Source: JAJKIP01 sp037200685 (GTDB lineage Bacteria > Bacteroidota > Bacteroidia > Chitinophagales > Chitinophagaceae). Taken from it: a DNA stretch of 64,000 nt. Each line of letters starts with the position of its first letter. Positions within the stretch are counted from its first letter, which is position 1. This document shows, one piece after another, positions 39,810 to 49,595 of the stretch. The DNA lies in the NCBI GenBank assembly GCA_037200685.1, contig JBBCIG010000019.1, positions 329,880-393,879 of the forward strand. The letters are read 5' to 3'. A program made the position numbers and the translations under genes. The notes beneath the pieces are model-generated. The model was not told the origin of the DNA and did not search any database. It worked only from the letters and a program-made list of their open reading frames with translations.

Positions 39810-40316
39810 TTGTCCCGTAAATGGTTAGCTGTATATAGTCGTCCCCGTTGGGAAAAAAAGGTAAACCAACTTCTTGCTGAGAAGGGATTGGAGAGCTATT
39901 GCCCGTTGAATAAAGTGCGTCGTAAATGGAGCGACCGGGTGAAAGTGGTGGAAGAACCGCTTTTTAAATCGTATGTTTTTGTAAAAGTGAGTGATGAAGA
40001 CCGTACGGCTGTGCGGATGACGCCGGGGGTGATCAATTTTGTTTATTGGGGAGGGAAGCCGGCATTGATCAAAGAAAAAGAGATCAATGTGATCAAACGT
40101 TTTTTGGATGAATATGAAAATGTAGAACTGAGACCGATGAACCTGGAAGTGCACCAGCGGGTAAAAATAACCGCCGGGCCATTAATGGACCAGGAGGGAG
40201 AAGTAGTTGGCCTTGAACGAAAAATGGTAAAAGTGGCGATTGATAGCCTGGGATATGTGCTGGTGGCCTATATTGAAAGAACTAAATTAACTTCGACCCG
40301 CCCGGAACAAGGCTAA
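39810..40316 (+). CDS. UpxY-type transcription antiterminator (NusG paralogue)
   Basis: A 168-residue protein starting at TTG 39810, directly before RKWLAVYSRPRWEKKVNQLL. The NGN domain (residues about 4-100, SYVFVKVSDEDR, then PGVINFVYWGGKPA) is followed by a KOW domain (VKITAGPLMDQEGEVVGLE). In Bacteroidota, UpxY proteins are encoded first in capsule operons and prevent premature termination within the leader of that same operon. The position here, first gene after a strong promoter and leader, fits that role over a 24-kb operon. Confidence 0.88.
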   Translation: MSRKWLAVYSRPRWEKKVNQLLAEKGLESYCPLNKVRRKWSDRVKVVEEPLFKSYVFVKVSDEDRTAVRMTPGVINFVYWGGKPALIKEKEINVIKRFLDEYENVELRPMNLEVHQRVKITAGPLMDQEGEVVGLERKMVKVAIDSLGYVLVAYIERTKLTSTRPEQG

Positions 40317-40357
40317 TGCTTATTTTTGGCGGCCATTAAATTATTAAAGTCGTATAA

Positions 40358-41143
40358 ATGAAAATCACCCAATCTGTTTTACTGGTTGCTCTTTCCTTAT
40401 ACCTTGTTTCATGTAAAACGCAGCAAAAACTGCCTAATTACCTACAGACTATTCATGATACTACAGGCAAAGGAACTGTAAAGGTTCCAGAACTGCGTAT
40501 TGGCAAAAACGATCTTCTTTCCATACAAGTATATAGTGCCAGTACAGAACCGGCTGCGGATATTCCCTATAATTTGCCGGCGAGTGGTGGCGGTGCTTCA
40601 GGGCCGGGTAGTTCTACTTCAGGTGGATATTTAGTTGATGCGAAAGGTAATATTGAATATCCGAGGCTGGGCACATTTTATGTTGATGGCCTTACCAAAG
40701 ATGAATTGGCTGCGCAAATAAAAAAGCGGCTTACCGAACCTGAAAAATTACTCGAAAACCCAACCGTTATCATCCGGTTCCTGAATTTAAAAATAACTGT
40801 AATAGGGGAAGTGAATACCCAGGGATCTTTTTCGATACCAGGTGAGAGGGTTACAGTGCTTGAAGCAATAGGCCTGGCCGGAGGAATAAATGATTACGGA
40901 TTAAAAAATACGGTGAAAGTAATAAGAGAAACGGATGGCCAGCTTGAAATAGGAAAAATTGATTTGTCATCAGACTCCTTGTTTGTTTCAACTTACTATA
41001 ACCTCAAACAAAACGATGTTATAGTGATTGATCCTATACCAAGAAAAGCGAAGAAAGCAGATCAGGATGTTATAATTCAGCGGGTGAGTTTTGGATTAAG
41101 TATTATTACCGCCGTTGCTTTATTGTACAATATTTTCCAATAA
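40358..41143 (+). CDS. Wza-like polysaccharide export lipoprotein
   Basis: A 261-residue lipoprotein, lipobox YLVSC (Cys 19). The Poly_export domain begins RIGKNDLLSIQVYS and, after a Gly/Ser-rich insert, continues GYLVDAKGNIEYPRLGTFYV; an SLBB domain follows (ITVIGEVNTQGSFSIPGERV, then LEAIGLAGG). The C-terminus has a hydrophobic helix (about 240-258). It forms the outer-membrane/periplasmic channel of a Wzx/Wzy-type export machine and lies directly before the Wzc kinase, as is usual. Confidence 0.92.
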   Translation: MKITQSVLLVALSLYLVSCKTQQKLPNYLQTIHDTTGKGTVKVPELRIGKNDLLSIQVYSASTEPAADIPYNLPASGGGASGPGSSTSGGYLVDAKGNIEYPRLGTFYVDGLTKDELAAQIKKRLTEPEKLLENPTVIIRFLNLKITVIGEVNTQGSFSIPGERVTVLEAIGLAGGINDYGLKNTVKVIRETDGQLEIGKIDLSSDSLFVSTYYNLKQNDVIVIDPIPRKAKKADQDVIIQRVSFGLSIITAVALLYNIFQ

Positions 41144-41175
41144 CCGATCATTATAAAATTCATACCTGACCTTTA

Positions 41176-43578
41176 ATGGAAGAACAGATCAAAAGTAATA
41201 AGAGCGAGCTCTGGAACCTTAGTGTGAGGGACCTCTTTTATAAGTATCTCCGGTTTTTGCCTTTATTTATTTTATCTATTGCATTTTCCTTATTAGCGGC
41301 CTGGGTTTATTTACGCTATACTACCCGTATTTATGGCGCCAGTGGTACTATGTCAATTAAAACCGACAAGCCTGCTATTAATAATGATAAAGTAGAAGAT
41401 ATTATTTCCGGTGGTAATAAGACGCAAAATATTCAAAGTGAAATAGAAATCCTTAAGTCCCGCCCTCTTATGGAGAGGGTTGTAAATAAGTTGCATTTAC
41501 AATTCAGTTATACTGCTATTGGTAAAATCAAAGAATTCAATTCGTATAAGCAGAGCCCTTTTTTACTGGAAGCGCTTAATATTGTCGACTCTTCACGCAC
41601 ATTTTCTTTCAATATAAAATTTATAGATGGCAACCGTTTCCGTCTTAATAATGCGAATACTTTCGAACTGGGACAAGCTTTTGAAAATGAAAATGGCGTT
41701 TTCCGGCTTGTAAAAAAAGGGCCGGCTGCCCCTGGAGCTGAGTATAATGTTAAATGGCAGCCCACTGTTCTTGTTGCCGGCGCTTTAGCCAACAGCGTCG
41801 CTGTTCAGCCTAAGACACCCGGTACTGGTATATTGATAGTGAGTATGCAGACTACCAATGCGAGCATGTCTGCTGATGTCATTAATAACCTGATGGTGCA
41901 GTATGACTCTATGACGGTAGAGCAAAATAATTTTTCCAGGGACCAGATCATTCAATTTGTAGATGAACAATTAAAAATACTTACCGGGGAATTAGATAGT
42001 ATCCAGTTAATCCTGCTGGCGTACCAGCAGAAGAATAACATTTTTGATGTGCAGTCGCAATCAAATTTTTATCTTGATAAAATGACGGAAGCCGACAAAG
42101 CAATAAATGAACAACAATTAAAATTGGCTTTTGCGGAAACAGTGGAAAATTATCTCAAGGATAAAAGTAATAAATATAACCAGGCTGTGGTCCCCTCTTC
42201 ATTAGGATTAGAAGATATTACGCTGAATGAACTGGTAAGTGATTATAACAAAGCACAACTGAAACGACAAGCCCTTCTTGATGCAAAAGTGCCGCTTGCT
42301 AATCCGGCCGTCAAACAGGCGGAAGGCCAAATTGAAAAACTTCGGGAAAGCGTACTGGAAAACCTGAAAAATATCAAATCATCTTATGTAGATGTGATCG
42401 GGACATTGAATAAAAGAAGCAGTACGGAACAAGCCCAATTAAAAGTGCTTCCATATAAGTTAAAAGAATTTGTGGAAATACAGCGCCAGGTTGCTACAAG
42501 GCTGGCTTTAAAAAGCCTTTTGGAAAATAAACAAGTAGAAGCCGCCATTCAAAGAGCGGCCACTACCTCTAATTCTAAAGTCATCAACCTGGCAACGTCT
42601 TCTGATATCCCAGTAAAGCCCAATAAAAGAACGATTCAAATAATTGCTTTTCTTATTGGCCTGGGACTCCCTGCACTTTTTATTTTTATCAGTGAGGTAA
42701 TTAATGATAAGATTACCACACGTTATGATATTGAAAAAATTACGGCCGCTCCGGTATTAGGTGAGGTAGGGCATTCTTATTCAGATAATACACTTGTTGT
42801 TAATAAAGTAAGCCGCAGCATGGTGGCGGAGCAATTCCGGATTATACGTTCCAATCTTCAGTATGTATTACCAGGCATCGAGAAACCTGTTATTATTGTA
42901 ACCTCCTCTGTGAGTGGTGAGGGCAAATCTTTTATCAGTACCAATATGGGTGGTGTAATGGCGCTGACAGGAAAAAAGACAATTATACTTGAGTTTGATA
43001 TACGCAAACCTAAAATATTGTCCGGGTTGAATATCCCTAAACGTTCTGGTATTAGCAATTTCCTGGTAGGAAAGGCGGAAGATCTGAGGGAATTAATTAT
43101 ACCCGTGCCAGGCCAGGAAAACCTTTTTATTCTTCCCTGCGGCCCCGTTCCGCCTAACCCTTCAGAGTTATTGTTAGATTCAAAAGTTACAGATTTGTTT
43201 ACATGGTTACGCAGCCAGTTTGATGTTATATTTATTGATACTGCCCCTGTAGGCATGGTTAGCGATGCGATGACATTGGGAAAATTTGCTGATTGCACTT
43301 TGTACCTCGTCAGGCAAGGGCATACTTTCAAAAAACAGATTGGCTTAATAGATGAATTATACAGGGAAAAGAAATTGCCTAAAATTTCTATCATCATTAA
43401 CGATGTAAAAATTAAACCTGGTTACGGTTATTATGGGTATGGCAGATATGGCTATGGCTATGGCTATGGCTATGGCCAAAAGGACGGCTATTACGAAGAA
43501 GAAACACCCCGTCCAGGATTGTTAGAAAGGATTTCCAAAAAACTGAACCCGCTAAACTGGTTTGGTAAAAAACGATAA
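41176..43578 (+). CDS. wzc: Wzc-type chain-length regulator and tyrosine kinase
   Basis: An 800-residue inner-membrane protein: N-terminal transmembrane helix near 30-50, periplasmic Wzz domain with long coiled coil (about 240-470), second transmembrane helix near 490-508, and a cytoplasmic BY-kinase. Kinase motifs: Walker A SSVSGEGKSF (near 577), Walker A' EFDIRKPK, Walker B VIFIDTAPVG. A Tyr/Gly cluster near 750-775 (YGYYGYGRYGYGYGYGYG) is the autophosphorylation tail, encoded by TATGGC repeats. It controls polymer length and export with the Wza-like protein. Confidence 0.94.
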   Translation: MEEQIKSNKSELWNLSVRDLFYKYLRFLPLFILSIAFSLLAAWVYLRYTTRIYGASGTMSIKTDKPAINNDKVEDIISGGNKTQNIQSEIEILKSRPLMERVVNKLHLQFSYTAIGKIKEFNSYKQSPFLLEALNIVDSSRTFSFNIKFIDGNRFRLNNANTFELGQAFENENGVFRLVKKGPAAPGAEYNVKWQPTVLVAGALANSVAVQPKTPGTGILIVSMQTTNASMSADVINNLMVQYDSMTVEQNNFSRDQIIQFVDEQLKILTGELDSIQLILLAYQQKNNIFDVQSQSNFYLDKMTEADKAINEQQLKLAFAETVENYLKDKSNKYNQAVVPSSLGLEDITLNELVSDYNKAQLKRQALLDAKVPLANPAVKQAEGQIEKLRESVLENLKNIKSSYVDVIGTLNKRSSTEQAQLKVLPYKLKEFVEIQRQVATRLALKSLLENKQVEAAIQRAATTSNSKVINLATSSDIPVKPNKRTIQIIAFLIGLGLPALFIFISEVINDKITTRYDIEKITAAPVLGEVGHSYSDNTLVVNKVSRSMVAEQFRIIRSNLQYVLPGIEKPVIIVTSSVSGEGKSFISTNMGGVMALTGKKTIILEFDIRKPKILSGLNIPKRSGISNFLVGKAEDLRELIIPVPGQENLFILPCGPVPPNPSELLLDSKVTDLFTWLRSQFDVIFIDTAPVGMVSDAMTLGKFADCTLYLVRQGHTFKKQIGLIDELYREKKLPKISIIINDVKIKPGYGYYGYGRYGYGYGYGYGQKDGYYEEETPRPGLLERISKKLNPLNWFGKKR

Positions 43579-43590
43579 CCGTTGATTAAC

Positions 43591-44550
43591 ATGCGTATTT
43601 TAGTTACAGGTGGTGCTGGGTTTATCGGATCTAATCTTGTTAAAAAATTACTGGAAGATAAAAGGGTTAGTTCGGTAAGTGTTCTGGATAACCTCGCAAC
43701 AGGTTCAAGGAAAAATCTTGATGAGTTTAGCGGTAATAGTAACTTTCATTTTATTGAAGGCGATATAAGAAGCTATGAAACATGCCTGCGTGCTTGCGAA
43801 GAAATTGATTGCATCTCGCACCAGGCGGCATTAGGTTCAGTGCCCCGCTCTGTTGCTGATCCGCTTACTACGAATGAAGTAAACATCACTGGTACATTAA
43901 ATGTTTTCACTGCGGCAAAAGAAAGGAAAATTAAAAGAGTTATATACGCCGGTAGTTCATCAACATATGGAGATCATGGCGGTTTGCCAAAAGTAGAAGA
44001 TAAAATAGGCGCCCCTCTTTCACCCTACGCCATTACCAAATACGTAGCGGAATTGTATGCAAAAGTGTACGCTTCTCTTTACAATATTGAATTTATCGGC
44101 TTACGATATTTTAATATTTTTGGACCGAAACAAAACCCGCAAGGGCCTTACGCAGCCGTGATCCCGCTTTTTATTAAAGCTTTTTTGGAAAATAAATCGC
44201 CTGTGATCAATGGAGATGGTGAGCATAGCCGGGATTTTACTTTTGTTGACAATGCTGTGCAGGCAAACATCAAAGCTATTTTTACAACTAATACTAATGC
44301 TGTAAACGAGGTTTATAATATTGCTTGCGGACAGCAAACTTCCTTATTACAGCTTTTTAATTTTTTTAAAAAAATATCAAATAGCGCTGTATCGCCGGTA
44401 CATGAACCGCAGCGTGCGGGAGACGTGATGCATAGCTTAGCTGACATTTCAAAGGCAAAGACGTTATTGGATTATGAACCTGGAATATCTCTTCTGGATG
44501 GCCTGCAGGGTACTTTTGAGTGGTATAAAAACAATCCTGATCGTTTGTAA
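43591..44550 (+). CDS. UDP-sugar 4-epimerase (WbpP-like SDR)
   Basis: A 319-residue extended short-chain dehydrogenase. ATG 43591 is taken as start (RILVTGGAGFIGSNLV). The NAD loop GGAGFIG, the segment HQAALGSVPRSVADP, catalytic SSSTYG and YAITK (Tyr-Lys pair) and LRYFNIFGPKQNP are all present. HQAALGSVPRS resembles WbpP/TviC UDP-GlcNAc 4-epimerases. It probably interconverts UDP-GlcNAc and UDP-GalNAc for the repeat unit; UDP-Glc/Gal is the alternative. Confidence 0.85.
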   Translation: MRILVTGGAGFIGSNLVKKLLEDKRVSSVSVLDNLATGSRKNLDEFSGNSNFHFIEGDIRSYETCLRACEEIDCISHQAALGSVPRSVADPLTTNEVNITGTLNVFTAAKERKIKRVIYAGSSSTYGDHGGLPKVEDKIGAPLSPYAITKYVAELYAKVYASLYNIEFIGLRYFNIFGPKQNPQGPYAAVIPLFIKAFLENKSPVINGDGEHSRDFTFVDNAVQANIKAIFTTNTNAVNEVYNIACGQQTSLLQLFNFFKKISNSAVSPVHEPQRAGDVMHSLADISKAKTLLDYEPGISLLDGLQGTFEWYKNNPDRL

Positions 44551-44558
44551 TAAATATT

Positions 44559-45614
44559 ATGAGTAAAACAATTATTATCACCGGCGGAGCAGGCTTTATC
44601 GGGTCGCACGTCATTCGATTATTTGTTACCAAATATCCTGAGTATAAAATCATTAACCTGGATGCGTTAACATATGCAGGCAATTTGGAAAATCTGCGGG
44701 ATATTGAAAAAAGCCCCAATTACATTTTTGAAAAAGAAAATATCCTGGATGCATCAGGGATTGGCAATTTATTTGCAAAATACCAGCCAGATGGCATTAT
44801 TCATCTTGCGGCGGAATCTCACGTAGATCGCTCCATCGTTTCACCACTTGACTTTGTTTATACCAATGTTATTGGCACAGTGAACCTGCTGAATGCCGCT
44901 AAAAAATTATGGAAGGGCAATTTTGAAGGAAAGCGCTTCTATCATGTTTCAACGGATGAAGTGTACGGCGCATTGGGCAGCACTGGTTTTTTCACGGAGC
45001 AGACAAAATATGACCCGCATTCACCTTACAGCGCTTCCAAAGCATCTTCGGATCATTTTGTAAGGGCTTATCACGATACGTACGAATTGCCTATTGTTGT
45101 CAGCAATTGCTCCAATAATTACGGGCCTTATCATTTCCCGGAGAAGCTAATACCTCTTTTCATCAATAATATTATAAATAAAAAGCCATTGCCCGTTTAT
45201 GGAGATGGCCTTTATACAAGGGATTGGTTATTTGTAAAAGACCATGCAACTGCCATTGACCTCGTATTTCATAAAGGGAAAAATGGAGATACTTATAATA
45301 TAGGTGGTTTTAATGAATGGAAAAATATTGACCTGGTGAAATTGCTTTGCTCACAAATGGATGAAAAAATAGGGAGGCAAAAAGGAGAAAGCGAGCAACT
45401 GATCACTTATGTGAAAGATCGTCCCGGCCATGACAGGCGTTATGCCATAGACGCCACAAAGATCAATAAAGAATTAGGATGGAAACCTTCTGTGACATTT
45501 GAAGAAGGTTTAAGTGAAACAATAGACTGGTTTCTCCAAAATACGGAATGGTTGAAAAATGTCACAAGTGGGGCGTACCAGCATTATTACGAAGAACAAT
45601 ATGCAAAAAGATAA
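44559..45614 (+). CDS. rfbB: dTDP-glucose 4,6-dehydratase
   Basis: A 351-residue SDR enzyme closely resembling RmlB: GGAGFIGSHVIRLFVTKYP, LDALTYAGNLENL, HLAAESHVDRSI, YHVSTDEVYGALG and YSASKASSDHFVRAYH with the catalytic Tyr-Lys. It converts dTDP-glucose to dTDP-4-keto-6-deoxyglucose. RmlA follows by 3 bp but no RmlC or RmlD is in the window, so the product may go to another 6-deoxy sugar or the other enzymes are elsewhere. Confidence 0.94.
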   Translation: MSKTIIITGGAGFIGSHVIRLFVTKYPEYKIINLDALTYAGNLENLRDIEKSPNYIFEKENILDASGIGNLFAKYQPDGIIHLAAESHVDRSIVSPLDFVYTNVIGTVNLLNAAKKLWKGNFEGKRFYHVSTDEVYGALGSTGFFTEQTKYDPHSPYSASKASSDHFVRAYHDTYELPIVVSNCSNNYGPYHFPEKLIPLFINNIINKKPLPVYGDGLYTRDWLFVKDHATAIDLVFHKGKNGDTYNIGGFNEWKNIDLVKLLCSQMDEKIGRQKGESEQLITYVKDRPGHDRRYAIDATKINKELGWKPSVTFEEGLSETIDWFLQNTEWLKNVTSGAYQHYYEEQYAKR

Positions 45615-45617
45615 TTT

Positions 45618-46478
45618 ATGAAGGGAATCATCTTAGCCGGGGGCAGCGGCACACGTTTATACCCAATAACCAAAGCGATCAGTAAACAACTGATGCCGAT
45701 ATATGATAAGCCAATGATCTATTACCCGCTTTCTGTTTTAATGATGGCGGGTATACGGGAAGTGTTGATCATTACCACGCCGGAAGACAATGCTTCTTTT
45801 AAAAGATTACTGGGTGATGGAAGCCATGTAGGTTGCCGGTTTGAATATGCGATACAGGAAGTACCGAACGGACTGGCGCGGGCGTTTGTAATCGGCGCCT
45901 CTTTCATCGGTAATGATACGGCAGCATTAATATTGGGGGATAATATTTTTTATGGCACAGGATTAGGAAGGCAACTCGAGACGCTGGCTGATATAAAAGG
46001 CGGTTATGTGTTTGCTTACCAGGTAAGTGATCCGGAACGTTATGGTGTCGTGGAGTTTGATAATGAAATGAAAGCAATATCTATAGAAGAAAAACCAGAA
46101 AAGCCTAAATCTAACTACGCAGTGCCTGGTTTATATTTTTATGATAATAATGTGGTTGATATAGCAAAGAATTTGAAACCTTCTCCCAGGGGGGAATATG
46201 AAATCACTGATGTAAACAGGGAATACCTGCGACAAGGTAAATTAAATGTCGCCATATTAGATCGCGGTACAGCATGGTTGGATACAGGTACTTTTGACTC
46301 TTTAAGTGATGCCAGCGAGTTTGTTCGGGTGATAGAAAAAAGACAGGGCACTAAAATAGGGTGCATAGAAGAAGTGGCTTATAGAAAAGAATTTATTACC
46401 AAAGAACAATTAGTAGAACAGGGCGAGAAGTTGAAGAAAAGCGGCTATGGCGAATATTTAATGCGCCTTGTTAAATAA
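45618..46478 (+). CDS. rfbA: glucose-1-phosphate thymidylyltransferase
   Basis: A 286-residue RmlA: ILAGGSGTRLYPITKAISKQ, LMPIYDKPMIYYPLSVLMMA, LGDNIFYG and WLDTGTFDSL. It makes dTDP-glucose from glucose-1-phosphate and dTTP, the substrate of the RmlB gene directly upstream. Length and motifs are typical; nothing unusual. Confidence 0.95.
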   Translation: MKGIILAGGSGTRLYPITKAISKQLMPIYDKPMIYYPLSVLMMAGIREVLIITTPEDNASFKRLLGDGSHVGCRFEYAIQEVPNGLARAFVIGASFIGNDTAALILGDNIFYGTGLGRQLETLADIKGGYVFAYQVSDPERYGVVEFDNEMKAISIEEKPEKPKSNYAVPGLYFYDNNVVDIAKNLKPSPRGEYEITDVNREYLRQGKLNVAILDRGTAWLDTGTFDSLSDASEFVRVIEKRQGTKIGCIEEVAYRKEFITKEQLVEQGEKLKKSGYGEYLMRLVK

Positions 46479-46592
46479 AAAATGTATGTCCCGCAGCCAT
46501 TATTAAAATAACCTGGTAATTAATACAATCGCATTAATCAATTTTCATAGAGCTTAGTAACCGTATTTCTTTTCCCATTTTAATTTGTATAA

Positions 46593-47171
46593 ATGGAATA
46601 TTTCATACATCCAACAGCTATTGTTGATGAAGAATGCCAGATAGGCAAGGGGACGAAAGTGTGGCATTTCAGTCATATTATGAAAGGCTGTATAATTGGT
46701 GAAAATTGCAACCTCGGACAAAATGTAGTTATATCCCCTCAGGTAATTTTAGGTAAAAACGTACGCATACAAAATAATGTCTCTGTTTATGAAGGTGTGA
46801 TTTGCGAGGATGATGTTTTCCTTGGACCCTCTATGGTGTTTACAAATGTTATTAATCCCCGTAGTGCTGTTAGCCGCAAGCATCAATACATGAAAACACT
46901 TGTACGTAAAGGGGCGACAATTGGTGCTAATGCTACTATTGTATGCGGTAATGAAATTGGCGAGTATGGGTTTATAGGGGCGGGTTCGGTCATCACCAAA
47001 CCTGTTCTTCCTTATGCGCTGGTAGTAGGAAACCCTGCAAAACAAATTGGCTGGATGAGTGAATATGGACACAGGTTACATTTTGACGAATATGGAAAAG
47101 CTTCTTGTCCCGAAAGTGGAGAGGAATACGAATTGAAAGATAAAAGGGTCTTTAAAAAAAGGATTTCTTAA
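46593..47171 (+). CDS. hexapeptide N-acetyltransferase (WlbB/WbpD-like)
   Basis: A 192-residue left-handed beta-helix protein with hexapeptide repeats (IGKGTKVWHFSHIMKGCIIG, LGQNVVISPQVILGKNVRIQ). The catalytic-type His and Asn lie in the VWHFSHI and NVSVYEGV regions; the length matches WlbB/WbpD, which acetylates an amino sugar nucleotide at C3. The following gene is a WlbA/WbpB-like dehydrogenase, its usual partner; the aminotransferase step between is absent here. Confidence 0.82.
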   Translation: MEYFIHPTAIVDEECQIGKGTKVWHFSHIMKGCIIGENCNLGQNVVISPQVILGKNVRIQNNVSVYEGVICEDDVFLGPSMVFTNVINPRSAVSRKHQYMKTLVRKGATIGANATIVCGNEIGEYGFIGAGSVITKPVLPYALVVGNPAKQIGWMSEYGHRLHFDEYGKASCPESGEEYELKDKRVFKKRIS

Positions 47172-47182
47172 AACTTGCAGGC

Positions 47183-48082
47183 ATGAAAAATTTTGTTCTG
47201 ATAGGTGCAGCTGGTTTTATAGCACCCAGACATATGCGGGCCATAAAAGAAACGGGTAATAACCTGTTGGCCGCATTAGATAAAAATGATTCAGTTGGGA
47301 TCATTGATAGCTATTTTCCTGAAGCAGATTTTTTTACAGAATTTGAACGGTTTGACCGGCATGTAGAAATGCTGCGCAGAAAGGGAACGCATATTGATTA
47401 TGTAGCGGTTTGTTCCCCAAATTACCTGCATGATGCGCATATTCGTTTTGGCTTGCGCATCGGTGCGGATGTAATCTGCGAAAAACCAGTTGTATTAAAT
47501 CCGTGGAATATTGACGCACTAATTGATATTGAAAAAGAAACTGGGAAGAAAATTTATACTATTCTGCAACTACGGCTACATCCTGCCATCATTGCATTAA
47601 GAGATAAAATACAATTTGCATCAAAGGCTAAAAGATACATAGTAGACCTGCAATATATTACTTCCCGCGGCCATTGGTATCATACCAGTTGGAAAGGGGA
47701 TATTCAGAAAAGCGGGGGTATTGCTACCAATATTGGAGTTCATTTCTTTGATATGTTATTATGGCTATTCGGAGATGCTAAGGAAAATATAGTTCATGAA
47801 CATTCAGCAAATAAAGCTTCAGGAAAACTTGTTTTAGAAAAAGCGGATATCAATTGGATGCTTAGCATTGATGCGCAAACGTTGCCAGATCAAATAAAAA
47901 AAGAAGGGAAAAGAACTTTTCGCTCTTTAAATATTGACGGAGATGAATTTGAATTCAGCGATGGATTTACAGAATTGCATATCCGTTCTTATGAAGAGAT
48001 TTTAAATGGGAATGGGTTTCAAATAACCGAAACAAAAAAAAGTATTCAGTTAGTACATGATGTGCGTAATTACAAGGTTTAA
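47183..48082 (+). CDS. Gfo/Idh/MocA oxidoreductase (WlbA/WbpB-like)
   Basis: A 299-residue NAD-dependent dehydrogenase: VLIGAAGFIAPRHMRAIKET at the N-terminus, DYVAVCSPNYLHD, CEKPVVLNPWNID, HPAIIALRDKI and a conserved GGIATNIGVHFFDMLLWLFG. This pattern fits WlbA/WbpB, which oxidises UDP-GlcNAcA at C3 toward 2,3-diamino sugars. It follows the acetyltransferase by 11 bp. With both but no aminotransferase, the pathway needs a gene outside the window. Confidence 0.82.
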   Translation: MKNFVLIGAAGFIAPRHMRAIKETGNNLLAALDKNDSVGIIDSYFPEADFFTEFERFDRHVEMLRRKGTHIDYVAVCSPNYLHDAHIRFGLRIGADVICEKPVVLNPWNIDALIDIEKETGKKIYTILQLRLHPAIIALRDKIQFASKAKRYIVDLQYITSRGHWYHTSWKGDIQKSGGIATNIGVHFFDMLLWLFGDAKENIVHEHSANKASGKLVLEKADINWMLSIDAQTLPDQIKKEGKRTFRSLNIDGDEFEFSDGFTELHIRSYEEILNGNGFQITETKKSIQLVHDVRNYKV

Positions 48083-48096
48083 TTATATTAGCTGCA

Positions 48097-49593
48097 GTGA
48101 GTTCTTCAAGTAACATCTCAAAAACTACTTATTTAGTATTTGGCCAGACACTTACAACCATCATTACTTTTGTACTAGCACCTTACCTTGCCAGGAAAAT
48201 GTCATTGCATGAATATGGTACATTTTCCCAGGTTGTTTTAATATTTGATTTTGTAAATATTTTGATTGGGTTGGGCCTTGCCCAGGTTTTATATGTTTTT
48301 TTAGAAAAGCATAGCGATAATCCAGGCCCCTTACTTTCTACCTTATTAAGCGTACAGGTTTTCGCAGCGTGTGCAGGAAGCCTTATTGTTTATGTTATTT
48401 CGTTTTACATAGGCGAAATATTTAAAGAACCGGCCCTGAAAGAATACACCCGGGTGTATTTACCGAATTTGTGCGTAATGAGTTTTGTGAATATGTTCGG
48501 GCTAATCCTTGTTTATTTTAACAGGCACAGGACTTACATTCTTATAGCAGTTTTATTAAGCCTTTCAAAATTAGCAGCAGTCTTTTTGCTAAGTATAGGC
48601 GGGCTGCTGTCCGTTAGAAATATTCTTCTGGCTTACATTATTGCTAATTTTTTGGGGCTGATTGTTCTTTTTATTTTTCAACCTGTTCAATTTTTTCGCT
48701 TTCGGTTTTCAAAAAAGCTTTCAATTGAAATCCTGAAGCGTAGTTTGCCGCTTGGTATAACAGGAGTGCTGGGAAGTTCATATATATACATAGCGGGATT
48801 AATAATAAGTGCATATTTATCAGCCGCCCAGTATGCTATATACAGAAACGGTTCTTTCGAGATGCCTGTTTTAGGCACCTTGTATAGTTCGTTCTCATTG
48901 GTTTTTCTACCACAAATAAGCAGGCTAATCCTCCAGGACAATTACCAGCAGGTTATTTTTATTAAGCGGATGGTAATTAATTCCACGGTATCCATTATAT
49001 ATCCTGTTATTCTTTTTTTTCTTTTCTTTCATCATGAATTTATCACTTTATACCTGTCGGATAAGTATTCAGAAAGCGCCATTATCTTTTTAATTATAAA
49101 CTGTGGGCTGTTGCTGCGTTTTCAGGATTACACAGACGTGTTGATATCTTTAAATAAAGGCTACTATGTTATGAAAGCGAATATCATTTTTTTCGTAAGT
49201 AATACTATTTTAAATATTGTTTTGATTAATTTTTTTGGTTATATCGGGTGTGCTATTTCCATTGTTATTTCAGTTGCCCTGTTGTCTGGCTTACTGCTCA
49301 ATAAAACAGTAAAGCTGTTGAAAACTTCCCTGGCGTCCCTGCTGGATTACAAACTTATATTTAAAATATTAATAATTATAGCTGCAGTACTTTCAATAAT
49401 AAAATTTTTTGTTTCTTATTTCGGTGCCTCTAGAATTTTTATTTTTTGCGGTATATTTCCTGCTTACTTGATTTTGATATACTTGTTGCTTTTGAAGACG
49501 AAATTGATTAATATGAATTATTTCATATCCTTTTTAGGAACAATGCCGTTAATTGGTAACCGGCTCGTTATTTTGACCAGGAAATTGTTTTGA
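48097..49593 (+). CDS. oligosaccharide flippase (Wzx-like)
   Basis: A 498-residue integral membrane protein with about 12-14 hydrophobic segments, starting at GTG 48097. The N-terminus (TTYLVFGQTLTTIITFVLAP, YLARKMSLHEYG) is typical of the polysaccharide-transporter (PST/MOP) superfamily. It is expected to flip the lipid-linked repeat unit across the inner membrane. The next gene starts at its stop codon. Confidence 0.88.
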   Translation: MSSSSNISKTTYLVFGQTLTTIITFVLAPYLARKMSLHEYGTFSQVVLIFDFVNILIGLGLAQVLYVFLEKHSDNPGPLLSTLLSVQVFAACAGSLIVYVISFYIGEIFKEPALKEYTRVYLPNLCVMSFVNMFGLILVYFNRHRTYILIAVLLSLSKLAAVFLLSIGGLLSVRNILLAYIIANFLGLIVLFIFQPVQFFRFRFSKKLSIEILKRSLPLGITGVLGSSYIYIAGLIISAYLSAAQYAIYRNGSFEMPVLGTLYSSFSLVFLPQISRLILQDNYQQVIFIKRMVINSTVSIIYPVILFFLFFHHEFITLYLSDKYSESAIIFLIINCGLLLRFQDYTDVLISLNKGYYVMKANIIFFVSNTILNIVLINFFGYIGCAISIVISVALLSGLLLNKTVKLLKTSLASLLDYKLIFKILIIIAAVLSIIKFFVSYFGASRIFIFCGIFPAYLILIYLLLLKTKLINMNYFISFLGTMPLIGNRLVILTRKLF

Positions 49594-49595
49594 AA

